Shown piece by piece: positions 17,852-27,377 of a DNA stretch of 58,226 nucleotides; the first letter of the stretch is position 1; each line of letters opens with the position of its first letter. The notes beneath the pieces were generated by a model, which was not told the origin of the DNA, searched no databases, and saw nothing but the letters and a program-made list of their open reading frames with translations. The stretch comes from Klebsiella pneumoniae (GTDB taxonomy: Bacteria; Myxococcota_A; UBA9042): the NCBI GenBank assembly GCA_945889325.1, contig CAMDBH010000014.1, forward strand, positions 1 to 58,226. The letters run 5' to 3'. The translations under genes and the position numbers were made by a program.

Positions 17852-17941
17852 ATCGGCTTTCTCTCGGTTTGTTTGCGCCTTTTAACGGCCGACGAACCTG
17901 CTATGCTCCTGACCGCGCACCAACGCGCGATCTTGGCGACC

Positions 17942-19396
17942 ATGCTTGCAAGTGCCCGAATTTTCATAGCTGTCTGTTCGAGCTTGGCGCTTTCGCCAAG
18001 CGCATTTGCTGCGGGCGCTGCGGCGTCGCCAAGCGCCGAAACCGCGACCGCCGCGCCGTCGTTGGATGCCGCGCTGGCCCTGCGCAAATCTGGGCGTTTT
18101 GAAGAAGCGCTGCGGATGATTCAAGCGTGGCTGGTTGACCATCCCGATGACACCACGGCGATGCATGAACTCGGTGTTTTGTATGCGATTCATGGACAGT
18201 ATCGCGAAGCTGCGGGCAAATTCCAGCTGGCGCTGACGCTGGACCCCGAACTGCGCGAAACACGCCGCAATTTGGCCGAAGTGCTGCGCGCAGACGGCCA
18301 ATTCGCCGGCGCGTTGGTGCATTACCAAATTCTGTGGCCTACGCAGGTCGACGACGCCGTGGCAGCCAAGGGTCAGGTCCTTTGCTCGCAAGCCTTGGGG
18401 CGGTTTGATGAGGCTATATCGCTGTGTGCTTTGGTGATTGCCAAGCAACCGGCCACACCGCTGGCGGAATGGATGCAGGCGCGCGCAGCGATCTTGCAGC
18501 AGCGCAAAGATCGCGGCACGGTAAATCCCCAGCAAATGGACGCCGAAGGCCAAGCGCTTTTCGCGGAAAAACGCTACGCCGATGCGGCGCAGTGGTTTGC
18601 CATGGCCTTGGCAGAGATGCCGACCGCCGAGCGGGCCAACCACTTGGCCATGGCGCAGTTAGGCGCCGGCGATTCGTTGGCCGCGCTGGGCAGCCTGCAG
18701 CGGGCATTGCAATTGGATTCCGGGCACTTGCCCTCTGCTTCAGCCTACCCGACCGTTGCCAAGGCCGTGCGGCTGCAAGGCCGCGGGGCCAAGGAAATTG
18801 CCTTTGGCAAAGTGCGGCGCGCCGCGATTCCCGCGATTGCCGTAGCCCTTGACGAGGGTGATTTGGTGCTGGCGCGTCAACTCATCACCGCGGCAACAGC
18901 GGCTATTGCGCCCGGTCAACCGCCGGAAAAATCTCTGCTTTTGCAGACTTTGCTTGCCGAAGTGCTGCTTCGCGAAGGCAAATTGACCGATTCGGTCAAG
19001 CTGTTTCAAACCGTTCTCACGCAAAAACCAACGTATTCGTTGGCGCGCAAAGGCCTAGCAGCTGTCTACGTTGGGCTTGGACGCTTCGACGAGGCGCGAT
19101 CGTTGGCGCAACTGACGCGCAATCCGGCGGAATTGGAACCAAATGCCGATCTACAGCGTTTTGCCCAGAAACGCCGCGCAGAAATTTCGCATCAGCTACA
19201 GATGGCGCTTGATCCGGGACTGAAACCTGCGGCGGCTCTGGTCGATCAAGTGGCCGACGATCGCCCGCCACCGCCACCGCCGCCGCTTGTTGTCCTGACT
19301 GAACCGGCACCTGTGGTCACCAAGGGCAAAGGGAAAGCAGCGCCCCCAAAGCCCGCGCCCGCGCAGGTCAAGGCCAAGCCCGGCAGTGGCAAGTAG
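17942..19396 (+). CDS. Secreted TPR protein
   Basis: Predicted exported TPR protein of about 484 residues. A signal peptide 'ARIFIAVCSSLALSPSAFA' ends near 'AFAAGA'. Several TPR units follow, for example 'AMHELGVLYAIHGQYREAAG' and 'SLARKGLAAVYVGLGRFDEA'. The C-terminus is low complexity: 'DDRPPPPPPPLVVL' then Lys/Pro/Ala-rich 'KGKGKAAPPKPAPAQ', a probable periplasm- or wall-spanning tail. I chose the ATG at 17942, which places the signal peptide at the N-terminus; an ATG at 17903 would lengthen its n-region and cannot be excluded, as neither has a strong ribosome site. The stop lies 7 bases before the guanine deaminase start. Specific function unknown. Confidence 0.78.
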   Translation: MLASARIFIAVCSSLALSPSAFAAGAAASPSAETATAAPSLDAALALRKSGRFEEALRMIQAWLVDHPDDTTAMHELGVLYAIHGQYREAAGKFQLALTLDPELRETRRNLAEVLRADGQFAGALVHYQILWPTQVDDAVAAKGQVLCSQALGRFDEAISLCALVIAKQPATPLAEWMQARAAILQQRKDRGTVNPQQMDAEGQALFAEKRYADAAQWFAMALAEMPTAERANHLAMAQLGAGDSLAALGSLQRALQLDSGHLPSASAYPTVAKAVRLQGRGAKEIAFGKVRRAAIPAIAVALDEGDLVLARQLITAATAAIAPGQPPEKSLLLQTLLAEVLLREGKLTDSVKLFQTVLTQKPTYSLARKGLAAVYVGLGRFDEARSLAQLTRNPAELEPNADLQRFAQKRRAEISHQLQMALDPGLKPAAALVDQVADDRPPPPPPPLVVLTEPAPVVTKGKGKAAPPKPAPAQVKAKPGSGK

Positions 19397-19403
19397 GGTG
19401 GCA

Positions 19404-20615
19404 ATGGCGGCGCTCAAGCAAGCGAACGCCCGCACGGGAACATTGTTGCTGCCAATGGTCGCGGGCGACCTGCACGTCGTCGCGCGCGGTCGGGTGCGCT
19501 GGCACGATGGGCGAATCAGCGCCATTGAGCCGCTGTTGCCAGATGAGCCCTGTGACAATCATCTGATTTTGCCCGGCTTTGTTGACTTACACTGCCATTG
19601 GCCCCAAGCCCATGTGCGCGGGCAGTTCAGCGGCCAATTGCTGCCGTGGTTGCGCGAATCGATTTGGCCCGCAGAAGCCGCATTTGCCGATGACGCCTAT
19701 GCTTTGCTGCACGCCGAGCAATTCCTGACCGACGCCGTGAGCGCTGGTACCTGCGCGGCGCTGCTGTTCGGCCCGCCATTTGTCAGCGCATCACAACAAT
19801 TTTTTAGTGTTGCGCCGCTGGGGTTTTTCGACGGCCCGGCGTTGATGACCTGCAACGCGCCGAGCGAACTGCTCAGACCGGTGAGCGACACGCTGGCGGA
19901 TTTGGCGCGGTTGCCGACACACCTATTAGAAAAAATTGCAATTTCACCGCGGTTCGCCCCCAATTTGACGGCCGCAGGCTTGCGCGAGTGTGGGCTTTTT
20001 GCCCAAGAGAACGGGCTGGGCTGCCAGAGTCACCTGAGTGAAAATATAGAGGAAATTCAGTGGGTCAAGCAACTATTTCCGGAAGCGCTCGACTATTGCG
20101 ACGTCTACGATCGCGCGGGTCTGCTTCATGCCAAGTCGGTCATGGCACACGGCGTGTTTCTCAGCGATCGTGAACTGGCGCGGCTGGCGGAAACCCAAAC
20201 GATATTGGCACATTGCCCTACCAGCAACGTGGCATTGGGCAGTGGTCGGATGGATCTAGCCCAGTTGCGCAAGCACGGTGTGCGCTGGGTGCTGGCGACC
20301 GATGTCGGCGCGGGGCCGCTGCTGAGCCAACTCGACACGATGCGGACGTTTTTGCACGTGCATCAGGGCCACGTTGCCGTCACCGCGACCGAAGCGCTGT
20401 GTCGCAGCACAGCGATACCCGGTGATTTCTTGGCGCGTTTGCAGCCCGCGCTGCGCGGATTGGGCACGTTGGCAGTGGGGGCCCCCGCGCATTTGGCGAT
20501 TTTTGACCGACCCAACGGCGGCGATGCGGAAACGATCTTGCTGAACTTGCTGGCCAATCCCAGAGAGACGCTGGAAACGCTGCCAGTCGAGGTTGTTCTA
20601 TGGGGCAAGAGTTAG
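19404..20615 (+). CDS. guaD: Guanine deaminase-like amidohydrolase
   Basis: Metal-dependent hydrolase predicted to deaminate guanine to xanthine. Motifs follow guanine deaminase closely: 'PGFVDLHCHWPQ' (metal His63 and His65), 'QSHLSENIEE' (His210), 'MAHGVFL' (His249), 'HCPTSNVALGSG' (His270) and 'ATDVGAG' (Asp300). Length (403 aa) is a little under the usual size. The ATG at 19404 has AGGG 5 nt upstream. An in-frame GTG at 19386 overlaps the previous gene. The 3' end overlaps the PBP2 start by 16 bases, which suggests translational coupling in an operon whose other members are cell-wall genes. A different purine or pyrimidine deaminase is possible. Confidence 0.85.
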   Translation: MAALKQANARTGTLLLPMVAGDLHVVARGRVRWHDGRISAIEPLLPDEPCDNHLILPGFVDLHCHWPQAHVRGQFSGQLLPWLRESIWPAEAAFADDAYALLHAEQFLTDAVSAGTCAALLFGPPFVSASQQFFSVAPLGFFDGPALMTCNAPSELLRPVSDTLADLARLPTHLLEKIAISPRFAPNLTAAGLRECGLFAQENGLGCQSHLSENIEEIQWVKQLFPEALDYCDVYDRAGLLHAKSVMAHGVFLSDRELARLAETQTILAHCPTSNVALGSGRMDLAQLRKHGVRWVLATDVGAGPLLSQLDTMRTFLHVHQGHVAVTATEALCRSTAIPGDFLARLQPALRGLGTLAVGAPAHLAIFDRPNGGDAETILLNLLANPRETLETLPVEVVLWGKS

Positions 20616-22951
20616 GCCCATCGCACGACGCCCAGCGCTTCCGCAGCCGCAACCAAGTGGCTTTGGGCGTTGTCTTTTTGGCCGTATTGCTGCTTGCTGG
20701 CCGGGTCGTCATCGTTCAGGCGGTCGGCGGTGAGCGTTATGAAAAATACGCAACCATTGAGCGCGTTACCAAAATTCGCGCCCAAGCGGCGCGCGGCCTC
20801 GTCAAAGCCGCAGATGGCAGCATTTTGGCCCGCAACATTGAAAGCCACTCTCTTGAAATAATGACGCATTTGGTCAAGCAGGAGCGAGTGACCGGCATCG
20901 CCAGCACGCTGCGTGAACTGCTGGACATGACCGACGCCGAATACGATGGCTTGATCGCCGAGTTGAATCGACCCGTTGATTCGCGCAAGAAAAGACCGCT
21001 GGTGGTTCGGCGCGACTTGGTGTCGACACATTGTCCTTATGATTCATCGCAGTTGGAGTTGGTAAGCCAACTCGATTACGGCTTTTGCGCGATTTGCGGA
21101 CGCTATTTCCAACCCGTTCCGGCCAAAAAGACCTGCCCGTTTGATCAACGCAAGCTCGTGGCCGCCAACAACGGCGGCATGCGCTGCCCCTCGTGCGAGC
21201 GCGACTTCACCAACGCTGAAAGCTGTTCGTACGATAACCATCTGATTCACCACGGTAAACATATCCTGAAGTGCCCGCTGTGCGCCCGCACCTTTAACGA
21301 CGAAGTGGCTGTGCTGCGCGCCAATTTGCATCGGTTGCCAGAGGCGCGAATTCAAACAGAAATTCAGCGCGAATATCCTTTTCGCTTTCTGGCCAGTCAC
21401 ATTTTGGGCTATATGGGCTATGTTGAAAGGCTGGTTCTTGAGCCACTTGTCCCTTTCAGTTCACCGCGTTATGGCCTGAACGATCGCGTCGGTCGTTTTG
21501 GGTTGGAAAAATATTTCGATTTGGTGCTGCGCGGCATCGACGGTGAACAAGTGCTGGTCAAGCGGTCGGGCAATGAGGAACAAGCGCGCGATTTAGATGA
21601 ACTTACCAATGCTTTGCAGCCTAGGCCTACCGTGCCGGGCCATTCGATTCGCCTCACGCTGGACATGGAATTGCAACGCACGACCAAAGTCGCGATGAAG
21701 GATGTGTATTCCGGTGCCGCCGTGGTGCTTAACGCGAAAACTGGTGAAATTTTAGCGCTTTATAGCAAGCCGAGTTTCGACCCGAATACGCTATCGGGTC
21801 GGCGCACGCCGCAAAGCAAGACCGAGCACGACATCGCCGCGTACGCACCGTTGCTCGACAAGGCGGTGCACCCATTTCCACCGGCATCGACGTTCAAAGT
21901 CGTGGCTGCAGTTGCTGCGCTGGAAACCGGCTTGATCAATGCACAAACGACGTTTCACTGTCCGGGATATTACGATTTTGGCGGGCGGCGTTTTCACTGT
22001 CACAGCAAGCGCGGCCATGGCGACATGAACGTGGCGCAGGCACTGCGGGCGTCGTGCGATGTGTTTTTTTACCACATGGGTGAATTGCTGCAGTTGGACA
22101 AGATCGAAAAGTATGCGCGAATGCTGGGATTTGCCGAAGCCACTGGCATTGAACTGTCGGAGAGCAAAGGCCGCATCCCCACGCGGCAATGGTACGTTGA
22201 ACACGTCAAAGGCGGTTATTATCCGGGCTTTGCGTTGTCTACCGCGGTAGGACAGAAGGACGTGACAGCCACGCCGTTGCAATTGGCGCGCGTCTACATG
22301 GCGTTGGGCAACGGCGGCTTTTTGCAGCCGGTGTCGCTGGTTGCGGGGTTTGAAAGTGCCGACGGCAAGTTTACCCCAAAACTTCATGTGCCTGCCCACG
22401 ACATGGGCTTCAAAGCCTCGACAATAAACTTGGTGCGCAACGCCCTGCGCAGCGTGGTCAACGAACAAGGCGGTACGGCGTTTTCAGCGCAACCCATGAA
22501 TGTGACAATGGCGGGCAAAACGGGCACAGCACAGGCAGCGCAGCGCGCGCGAGCGGACGTTATCGAGCGCCTCAAGCCCGATCCGCCGGCCCTGAACCGT
22601 TTGGTCAACTGGTTACAAAACGATCACGCGTGGTTTGTCGGGTATGCGCCCGCCGACGAACCCGAAATTACCGTGGCGGTCTTGGTCGAACACGGCGGCA
22701 GCGGCGGCCACAACGCAGCGCCGATCGCCAAACAGATCGTGGAAACTTGGTTTAGCAAGCATCCGCTGCTGCAAAAAGCCGCACCGCCAGCGGCAAAAGC
22801 CCGCAAAAAGGCCGCGGAAACCGCCGAACCGGCAGCCGATGAGCCCGAGGATGAAGTGCCCGTTCACGACCCGGAAGCCGCGCCGACAGTGCCCGATGAA
22901 CCGCAGCCGGTCGCTGAGCCAACCGAAGGTGGCGACGGAGCAGCGCCGTGA
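20600..22951 (+). CDS. mrdA: Penicillin-binding protein 2 with zinc-ribbon insertion
   Basis: Elongation transpeptidase cross-linking peptidoglycan with RodA. Residues 20-41 are the membrane anchor; the rest is periplasmic. The transpeptidase motifs are intact: Ser430-x-x-Lys433 in 'PPASTFKVV', Ser485-x-Asp487 in 'ASCDVFF', and Lys640-Thr-Gly in 'AGKTGTAQ'. Cys454, Cys467, His473 and Cys486 match the spacing of the zinc site known from other PBP2 proteins. Unusually, residues 145-228 in the pedestal hold nine cysteines in alternating 'CPYD', 'CAIC', 'CPFD', 'CPSC', 'CSYD', 'CPLC' units, resembling zinc ribbons normally found in the cytoplasm. A Pro/Ala/Glu-rich C-terminal tail of about 50 residues follows. 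The stop overlaps the rodA GTG. At 783 aa it is longer than typical PBP2. Confidence 0.93.
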   Translation: MGQELGPSHDAQRFRSRNQVALGVVFLAVLLLAGRVVIVQAVGGERYEKYATIERVTKIRAQAARGLVKAADGSILARNIESHSLEIMTHLVKQERVTGIASTLRELLDMTDAEYDGLIAELNRPVDSRKKRPLVVRRDLVSTHCPYDSSQLELVSQLDYGFCAICGRYFQPVPAKKTCPFDQRKLVAANNGGMRCPSCERDFTNAESCSYDNHLIHHGKHILKCPLCARTFNDEVAVLRANLHRLPEARIQTEIQREYPFRFLASHILGYMGYVERLVLEPLVPFSSPRYGLNDRVGRFGLEKYFDLVLRGIDGEQVLVKRSGNEEQARDLDELTNALQPRPTVPGHSIRLTLDMELQRTTKVAMKDVYSGAAVVLNAKTGEILALYSKPSFDPNTLSGRRTPQSKTEHDIAAYAPLLDKAVHPFPPASTFKVVAAVAALETGLINAQTTFHCPGYYDFGGRRFHCHSKRGHGDMNVAQALRASCDVFFYHMGELLQLDKIEKYARMLGFAEATGIELSESKGRIPTRQWYVEHVKGGYYPGFALSTAVGQKDVTATPLQLARVYMALGNGGFLQPVSLVAGFESADGKFTPKLHVPAHDMGFKASTINLVRNALRSVVNEQGGTAFSAQPMNVTMAGKTGTAQAAQRARADVIERLKPDPPALNRLVNWLQNDHAWFVGYAPADEPEITVAVLVEHGGSGGHNAAPIAKQIVETWFSKHPLLQKAAPPAAKARKKAAETAEPAADEPEDEVPVHDPEAAPTVPDEPQPVAEPTEGGDGAAP

Positions 22952-24066
22952 GCCTTTTGCAGCGCTGGCGGCGGCCTTCGACAATTTTGGGCGTGCTGTG
23001 TTTGCTCTCGCTCGGCGTCATTTCGGTGGAAAACCTCAATTTTACCGATAGTTTGCTTGGAACCTCCTTTCACCGCACCCAGACCATTTGGCTGGTCCTC
23101 GGCTTGATCGGCATGGGCCTGACCGCCAGTGTGGATATCGTTTTCATTCGGAAAATTACCCCAACCTTGTATCAGGTACTGGTCGTGCTGCTTGTCGCCG
23201 TGTTGGTGGCCGGGCGGCAAATTAATTTTAGTCGGCGTTGGATTGAACTGGGGCCCGTGAATATCCAACCTAGTGAATTTATGAAGCTCAGCGTGATCCT
23301 GATGCTGGCCGACTGGTTTGACAAGCGCCGCGCGCAGCAACCGTCGAGCTTTGGCCAACTGTTGATTCCGGCCGCATTGATGCTGTTGCCAGTCATTTTG
23401 ATCAACCGCGAACCGGACTTGGGGACCTCACTGTGCGTGGCATTTATCGCGTTGGGGGTCATCCTGTACGACGGCGTCGAGCGCAAAACCTTGATCGCGA
23501 GCGCCCTTGTGGCGATGGTCGCTGTGGGTCTGGCTTGGCAATTTGGCGTCATCCGCGACTACCAAAAAGGCCGCGCTGAAACTTGGTGGGCCACAATCAG
23601 CGATGAAACCAGCGACATTCGCCAGCCGACCAAAGACAATTGGCAATCCGAACAGGCGCTTTGGGCCATCGGATCCGGGCGGATTTGGGGCCGGACCGAC
23701 GACGAGGCGCGCCATTCTGTCTTGCGTCACGTGCCGTTTGTCCACACCGATTTTGCCCTAGCGCCGTTTGCCGAGCGCTTTGGTTTGGCGGGCTGCCTTC
23801 TGTTGTTTTCGCTTTACTCAGGCGTGGTTGTGTGGGCATTGCGCGTTGCCGATCGCGCCCAAGAACGCTTTGACGCCTTGGTGGCGATCGGCGTGGCGGG
23901 ATTGGTGTTCTGGCAATTCTTCATCAATACCGGCATGGTCATCGGCGTGCTGCCCGTTGTCGGCATCACGTTGCCCTTGGTCAGCTACGGCGGCTCCAGT
24001 ACCTTAACGGTGCTTTTTGCTTGCGGTTTTTTGCTCAACATAGCGACTCGGCGCAGAGCGAGGTAG
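22948..24066 (+). CDS. rodA: Rod shape-determining protein RodA
   Basis: SEDS-family peptidoglycan glycosyltransferase, partner of PBP2 in lateral wall growth. It is a 372-residue inner-membrane protein with about ten hydrophobic segments. Family marks: 'LGPVNIQPSEFMKLSVI' (residues 102-118), 'REPDLGTSLCVAFIALG', 'QSEQALWAIGSGRIWGR', 'HTDFALAPFAERFGLAG', and the C-terminal 'LPLVSYGGSSTLTVLFACGF'. The start is a GTG whose bases overlap the PBP2 stop (GTGA), the tight coupling usual for mrdA-rodA pairs. FtsW is the paralogous alternative, but pairing with a PBP2 argues for RodA. Confidence 0.94.
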   Translation: MSLLQRWRRPSTILGVLCLLSLGVISVENLNFTDSLLGTSFHRTQTIWLVLGLIGMGLTASVDIVFIRKITPTLYQVLVVLLVAVLVAGRQINFSRRWIELGPVNIQPSEFMKLSVILMLADWFDKRRAQQPSSFGQLLIPAALMLLPVILINREPDLGTSLCVAFIALGVILYDGVERKTLIASALVAMVAVGLAWQFGVIRDYQKGRAETWWATISDETSDIRQPTKDNWQSEQALWAIGSGRIWGRTDDEARHSVLRHVPFVHTDFALAPFAERFGLAGCLLLFSLYSGVVVWALRVADRAQERFDALVAIGVAGLVFWQFFINTGMVIGVLPVVGITLPLVSYGGSSTLTVLFACGFLLNIATRRRAR

Positions 24067-24068
24067 CG

Positions 24069-26033
24069 TTGCTCGGCTTGCTAAAAAGGTATCAAACTCT
24101 GGGCGTTACGCTGATCGCTCTGGCTGGCGTGCTGACGCTATACGGGCCCCATGCATACAACGGCGGTTACACGCTCGACGATGCCGCCGTCATTGTGAAC
24201 AACCCGCAAGTCACGTGGCCCCCGAATCTGCAAGCGATTTTTCACGGTCGCTATTTTGGCGACAAGGAAAGTTTCGGTTACATCGCAATTTGTCGGCCCA
24301 TGGCCACCTTGAGCTTTGCACTGGAAGTCGGCTTGGGTCTGCATTCCGCCGGCGCCCGCCACTTGCTGCAACTGGGCTTATATATTTGCCTTTGCCTGTT
24401 GCTGGCGCGGCTGGCCTATCGCCTCTTGCGGGCCACTGCGTTTGAACCAAGGGCTGCAGCGTTGATGACGGGCGGTGGAGCGCTGCTGTTTGCGCTACAT
24501 CCAACCCACGCCGAAGTGTGCATGTCTTTGGCCTATCGCCCTGAAATTTTGTCGCTTTTGTTCGTGACGCTGGCAACATCACTGCTGCTCGATTTTCGCT
24601 TGGATTTGGCCCAGCGCGGTCATTTACCATTGTTATGGCTGTGTTTTTCGGCTGCGCTGTTGAGCAAGGAATCGGCGATCGCTGCCCTCGGGCCTTGGCT
24701 AGCTTGGGCGCTGTGTCGCAAAGGAAACTGGAATGTTCTAAAAATACCAGTGATTTCATTGCTGCTGCCGACGCTTGCCTTTCTTGCCTGGCGGCGCTGG
24801 AACATCGGCGTGCTGACGGCCGGCGAAATTTCCTGGCACGACAACCCGTTGGTCCGCGCAAATTTGCCAACACGGCTGCTGACTTCCCTGCAACTCACGT
24901 CGCGGGCGCTGCAACATGTGCTGTGGCCCCAAAACCTCGCGCCGGATTACACGTTCAATGTGTGGCCGTTGGCGCACCATGCCGACAGTCTGGCGTTTGG
25001 GGGCGCCGCGATTTTGCTGGCTTTGGCCGGCCTTGCGCTACTTCAGTTGCGCAACGCTCGCCGCAAGCCTGCCAGCGAAGCGGCGTTGTGCCCGCAAGAA
25101 TTGGGGATTCTGGCTGTGGTCTGGCCGCTGGCGTTTTGGCTGCCAGTCTCCAATTTGCTGTTCAATTCCACGGTTCTCTTTGCCGATCGCCTGCTTTTTG
25201 CCGTCGGCGTGCCGCTGTGTTGGTTTGTTCCGGCGGCTCTGTGCGCGGTGCTCAAGCGGGCTTTGCCGCGTGTTTATATGCGCTTCGGCGGGCTGTTGGT
25301 AGTTCTCGCACTCGTGCCGATCGGTTGGATCTTTGGGCAGCAAAGCAACGCGATTGCCAAAGCTTGGCGCAATGATGGCGCGCTTTTCGCCATGGGCGCG
25401 GCGCGGGCGCCGCAATCGCTGCGGATGCAATACAACTTGGCATTTTGGCAAGCACAGCACGGCCAACCACAACTTGCCCAAGCTACACTGAAAATTGCGC
25501 GCGGCGTGGATGCGCGCGACAGCAATGTGTTGGCGCTCGGTATAGAACTTGCGCAAAAATATGGCCAGTGTGATAGCGCGCAACCGTATCTGGCGACCTT
25601 AAAAGCCATAACAAAGCCTGCGGTTTCCGCACGTCTCGCCGCGGTCAACTGGGCGATCGTTTGCAAGGCTTTCCGCCAAGGCTGGGACCTCGCCCACCTG
25701 TTGCCGCCGCGGGTGCCAAGTGAATACCGCCAAAAAGTCTTTGTACTCGCGGTGGCCGCCGGAGATCGAAAGAACGCAACAGCATGGGCCAAGCAATTTA
25801 CGCCCGATCCGTGGCAATCCGCGCCTTGGGTGGCCGCCGCCGTTTACGGTTTTGAGCTCGACGACAAACCGTTGCTCGCCGCGCAAACGCTGGTAACTTT
25901 GGCGCAATCGCAGCAAAATCTGGCTGGGCTGGACCTTGCGGCCAAAGCGCTGTACCAACGGCAACTGCAACACCGTGAGGCGGCGCAGATCCGCAGCCTG
26001 TTTTTGACGACCTGGCCGCAGCTGGTTTTTTGA
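24069..26033 (+). CDS. TMTC-like membrane glycosyltransferase
   Basis: A 654-residue polytopic membrane protein with a C-terminal helical, TPR-like domain from about residue 450. The N-terminal loop carries 'TLDDAAVIVNNPQV', then 'YIAICRPMATLSFALE', 'HPTHAEVCMSLAYRPEILS' and 'LLSKESAI'. These are the hallmark segments of TMTC-type protein O-mannosyltransferases (GT-C fold, acidic catalytic pair in the first loop). It is predicted to transfer a sugar from a lipid carrier to exported proteins or a polymer. I chose the TTG at 24069, with GAGG 6 nt upstream; a longer TTG start at 24021 would lie inside rodA. It directly follows rodA (2-base gap) and precedes the HD protein. Substrate unknown. Confidence 0.78.
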   Translation: MLGLLKRYQTLGVTLIALAGVLTLYGPHAYNGGYTLDDAAVIVNNPQVTWPPNLQAIFHGRYFGDKESFGYIAICRPMATLSFALEVGLGLHSAGARHLLQLGLYICLCLLLARLAYRLLRATAFEPRAAALMTGGGALLFALHPTHAEVCMSLAYRPEILSLLFVTLATSLLLDFRLDLAQRGHLPLLWLCFSAALLSKESAIAALGPWLAWALCRKGNWNVLKIPVISLLLPTLAFLAWRRWNIGVLTAGEISWHDNPLVRANLPTRLLTSLQLTSRALQHVLWPQNLAPDYTFNVWPLAHHADSLAFGGAAILLALAGLALLQLRNARRKPASEAALCPQELGILAVVWPLAFWLPVSNLLFNSTVLFADRLLFAVGVPLCWFVPAALCAVLKRALPRVYMRFGGLLVVLALVPIGWIFGQQSNAIAKAWRNDGALFAMGAARAPQSLRMQYNLAFWQAQHGQPQLAQATLKIARGVDARDSNVLALGIELAQKYGQCDSAQPYLATLKAITKPAVSARLAAVNWAIVCKAFRQGWDLAHLLPPRVPSEYRQKVFVLAVAAGDRKNATAWAKQFTPDPWQSAPWVAAAVYGFELDDKPLLAAQTLVTLAQSQQNLAGLDLAAKALYQRQLQHREAAQIRSLFLTTWPQLVF

Positions 26034-26051
26034 CCGCAATCGGAGCTACTG

Positions 26052-27347
26052 ATGGAAATTCGCGATCCCATTCACGGTCCAATTGCCGTTTCTGCAGCTG
26101 AAGTGGCGGTTATCGACAGCGCGCCGTTTCAGCGTCTGCGCAATATCAAACAGCTGGGATTTTCAGAGCTTACCTTTCCCGGTGCCAGCCACAGCCGCTT
26201 TTTGCATTCACTGGGTGCGATGCATCTAGCGGGCCTGGCGTTTGATTCCGTTTTTCAAACAGCGGATTGGCTCGTGGGCGACGATCGCCTTCGCTTGCGC
26301 CAGACCTTGCGCTTGGCCACTTTGTGCCATGATCTCGGGCATCCGCCGCTGTCGCACACCTCTGAGATGCTGTTGCCCGCGCTGGATCAGTTGCAAGTGC
26401 CGGGCCTTGTCGCGTCCGCCGATGCACATGCAAGCCATGAACATTACACATTGAAATTCCTCCTCGATTCTGAATTGACCGCCGTGATCCTAAAATCCTG
26501 CGGCCAGATGGGCATCAACGGCGGCCACATTGCCAGCCTGTTGACGGAAGATATCCCTTGCGATCTGCCATTTTTCGCCATCGGCGATCGCAACGTTCAC
26601 GGGATTTTGTCTGCGCTGACTTCAAGCGAACTCGACGTGGACCGCATGGACTATTTGCTGCGAGATAGCTACTACACCGGTGTTTCTTATGGCAAATTTG
26701 ACAGCGATTGGCTCATCGGCCACCTGACGCACCACACCATGCCCAACGGCCAACTGCATTTGGCTTTGCATGAACGCGCGCTTTTTTCTTTTGATGATTT
26801 TTTGCTCAGCCGCCACCACATGTTTTTGATGGTGTATTTTCACAAAAAATCAGTGTGTTATGACCAGATGCTGCGCAAATTCTACAGCGAATTCCCCGCC
26901 GCGGTGACGGCGAGCGCCGATCCCGCGCAATATCTGGAGCTTGACGATCACACGGTGTGGCGGGCCCTGCGCGAACACCGCAAATCGTCGACTTGGGCCG
27001 ACGGGATTTTGCGCGGCCAACCGTTGCAGCTCATTGCGGAAAGTACGCCTTCCGGCCGGTCTGAACCAATGCAAGCCTTGGCCGCGCGCCTGGAGCAAGA
27101 AAATGTGCAACATCTGCACGTGACCAGTCAGGGTGCGCTGTCAAAATACCGGGCCACCGATCACGCGCGCGCCATTTTTGCCCAGAAACATCCGCCAGTT
27201 GGCGATTCCTATGTGCTGCCGCTGTCTGACGCCACGCGGCTGTTCGAACGCTATGCCGACAACACCGTGCTTGAGCGGATCTACGTCGCGCGCGATCAAG
27301 CGGAGCGCGTCGGCCGGTGGCTTGTGCAATTGCGCGCGCAGATTTGA
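26052..27347 (+). CDS. HD-domain phosphohydrolase (dGTPase/SAMHD1-like)
   Basis: A 431-residue cytoplasmic HD-superfamily enzyme. It begins 'IRDPIHGPIAVS', the standard opening of the SAMHD1-like / dGTPase-related group, then 'RLRNIKQLGFS', 'SRFLHSLGAMHLA' (metal His52) and the HD pair in 'ATLCHDLGHPPLSH' (His93, Asp94). A later 'ELDVDRMDYLLRDSYYTG' holds the second conserved Asp cluster. Members cleave dNTPs or other phosphomonoesters; the exact substrate is not evident. The ATG lies 18 bases after the TMTC-like stop, suggesting co-transcription, although a link to wall genes is not obvious. Confidence 0.88.
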   Translation: MEIRDPIHGPIAVSAAEVAVIDSAPFQRLRNIKQLGFSELTFPGASHSRFLHSLGAMHLAGLAFDSVFQTADWLVGDDRLRLRQTLRLATLCHDLGHPPLSHTSEMLLPALDQLQVPGLVASADAHASHEHYTLKFLLDSELTAVILKSCGQMGINGGHIASLLTEDIPCDLPFFAIGDRNVHGILSALTSSELDVDRMDYLLRDSYYTGVSYGKFDSDWLIGHLTHHTMPNGQLHLALHERALFSFDDFLLSRHHMFLMVYFHKKSVCYDQMLRKFYSEFPAAVTASADPAQYLELDDHTVWRALREHRKSSTWADGILRGQPLQLIAESTPSGRSEPMQALAARLEQENVQHLHVTSQGALSKYRATDHARAIFAQKHPPVGDSYVLPLSDATRLFERYADNTVLERIYVARDQAERVGRWLVQLRAQI

Positions 27348-27377
27348 CGTGTCGCACTGGCGATCTAAGCTTAGCCA

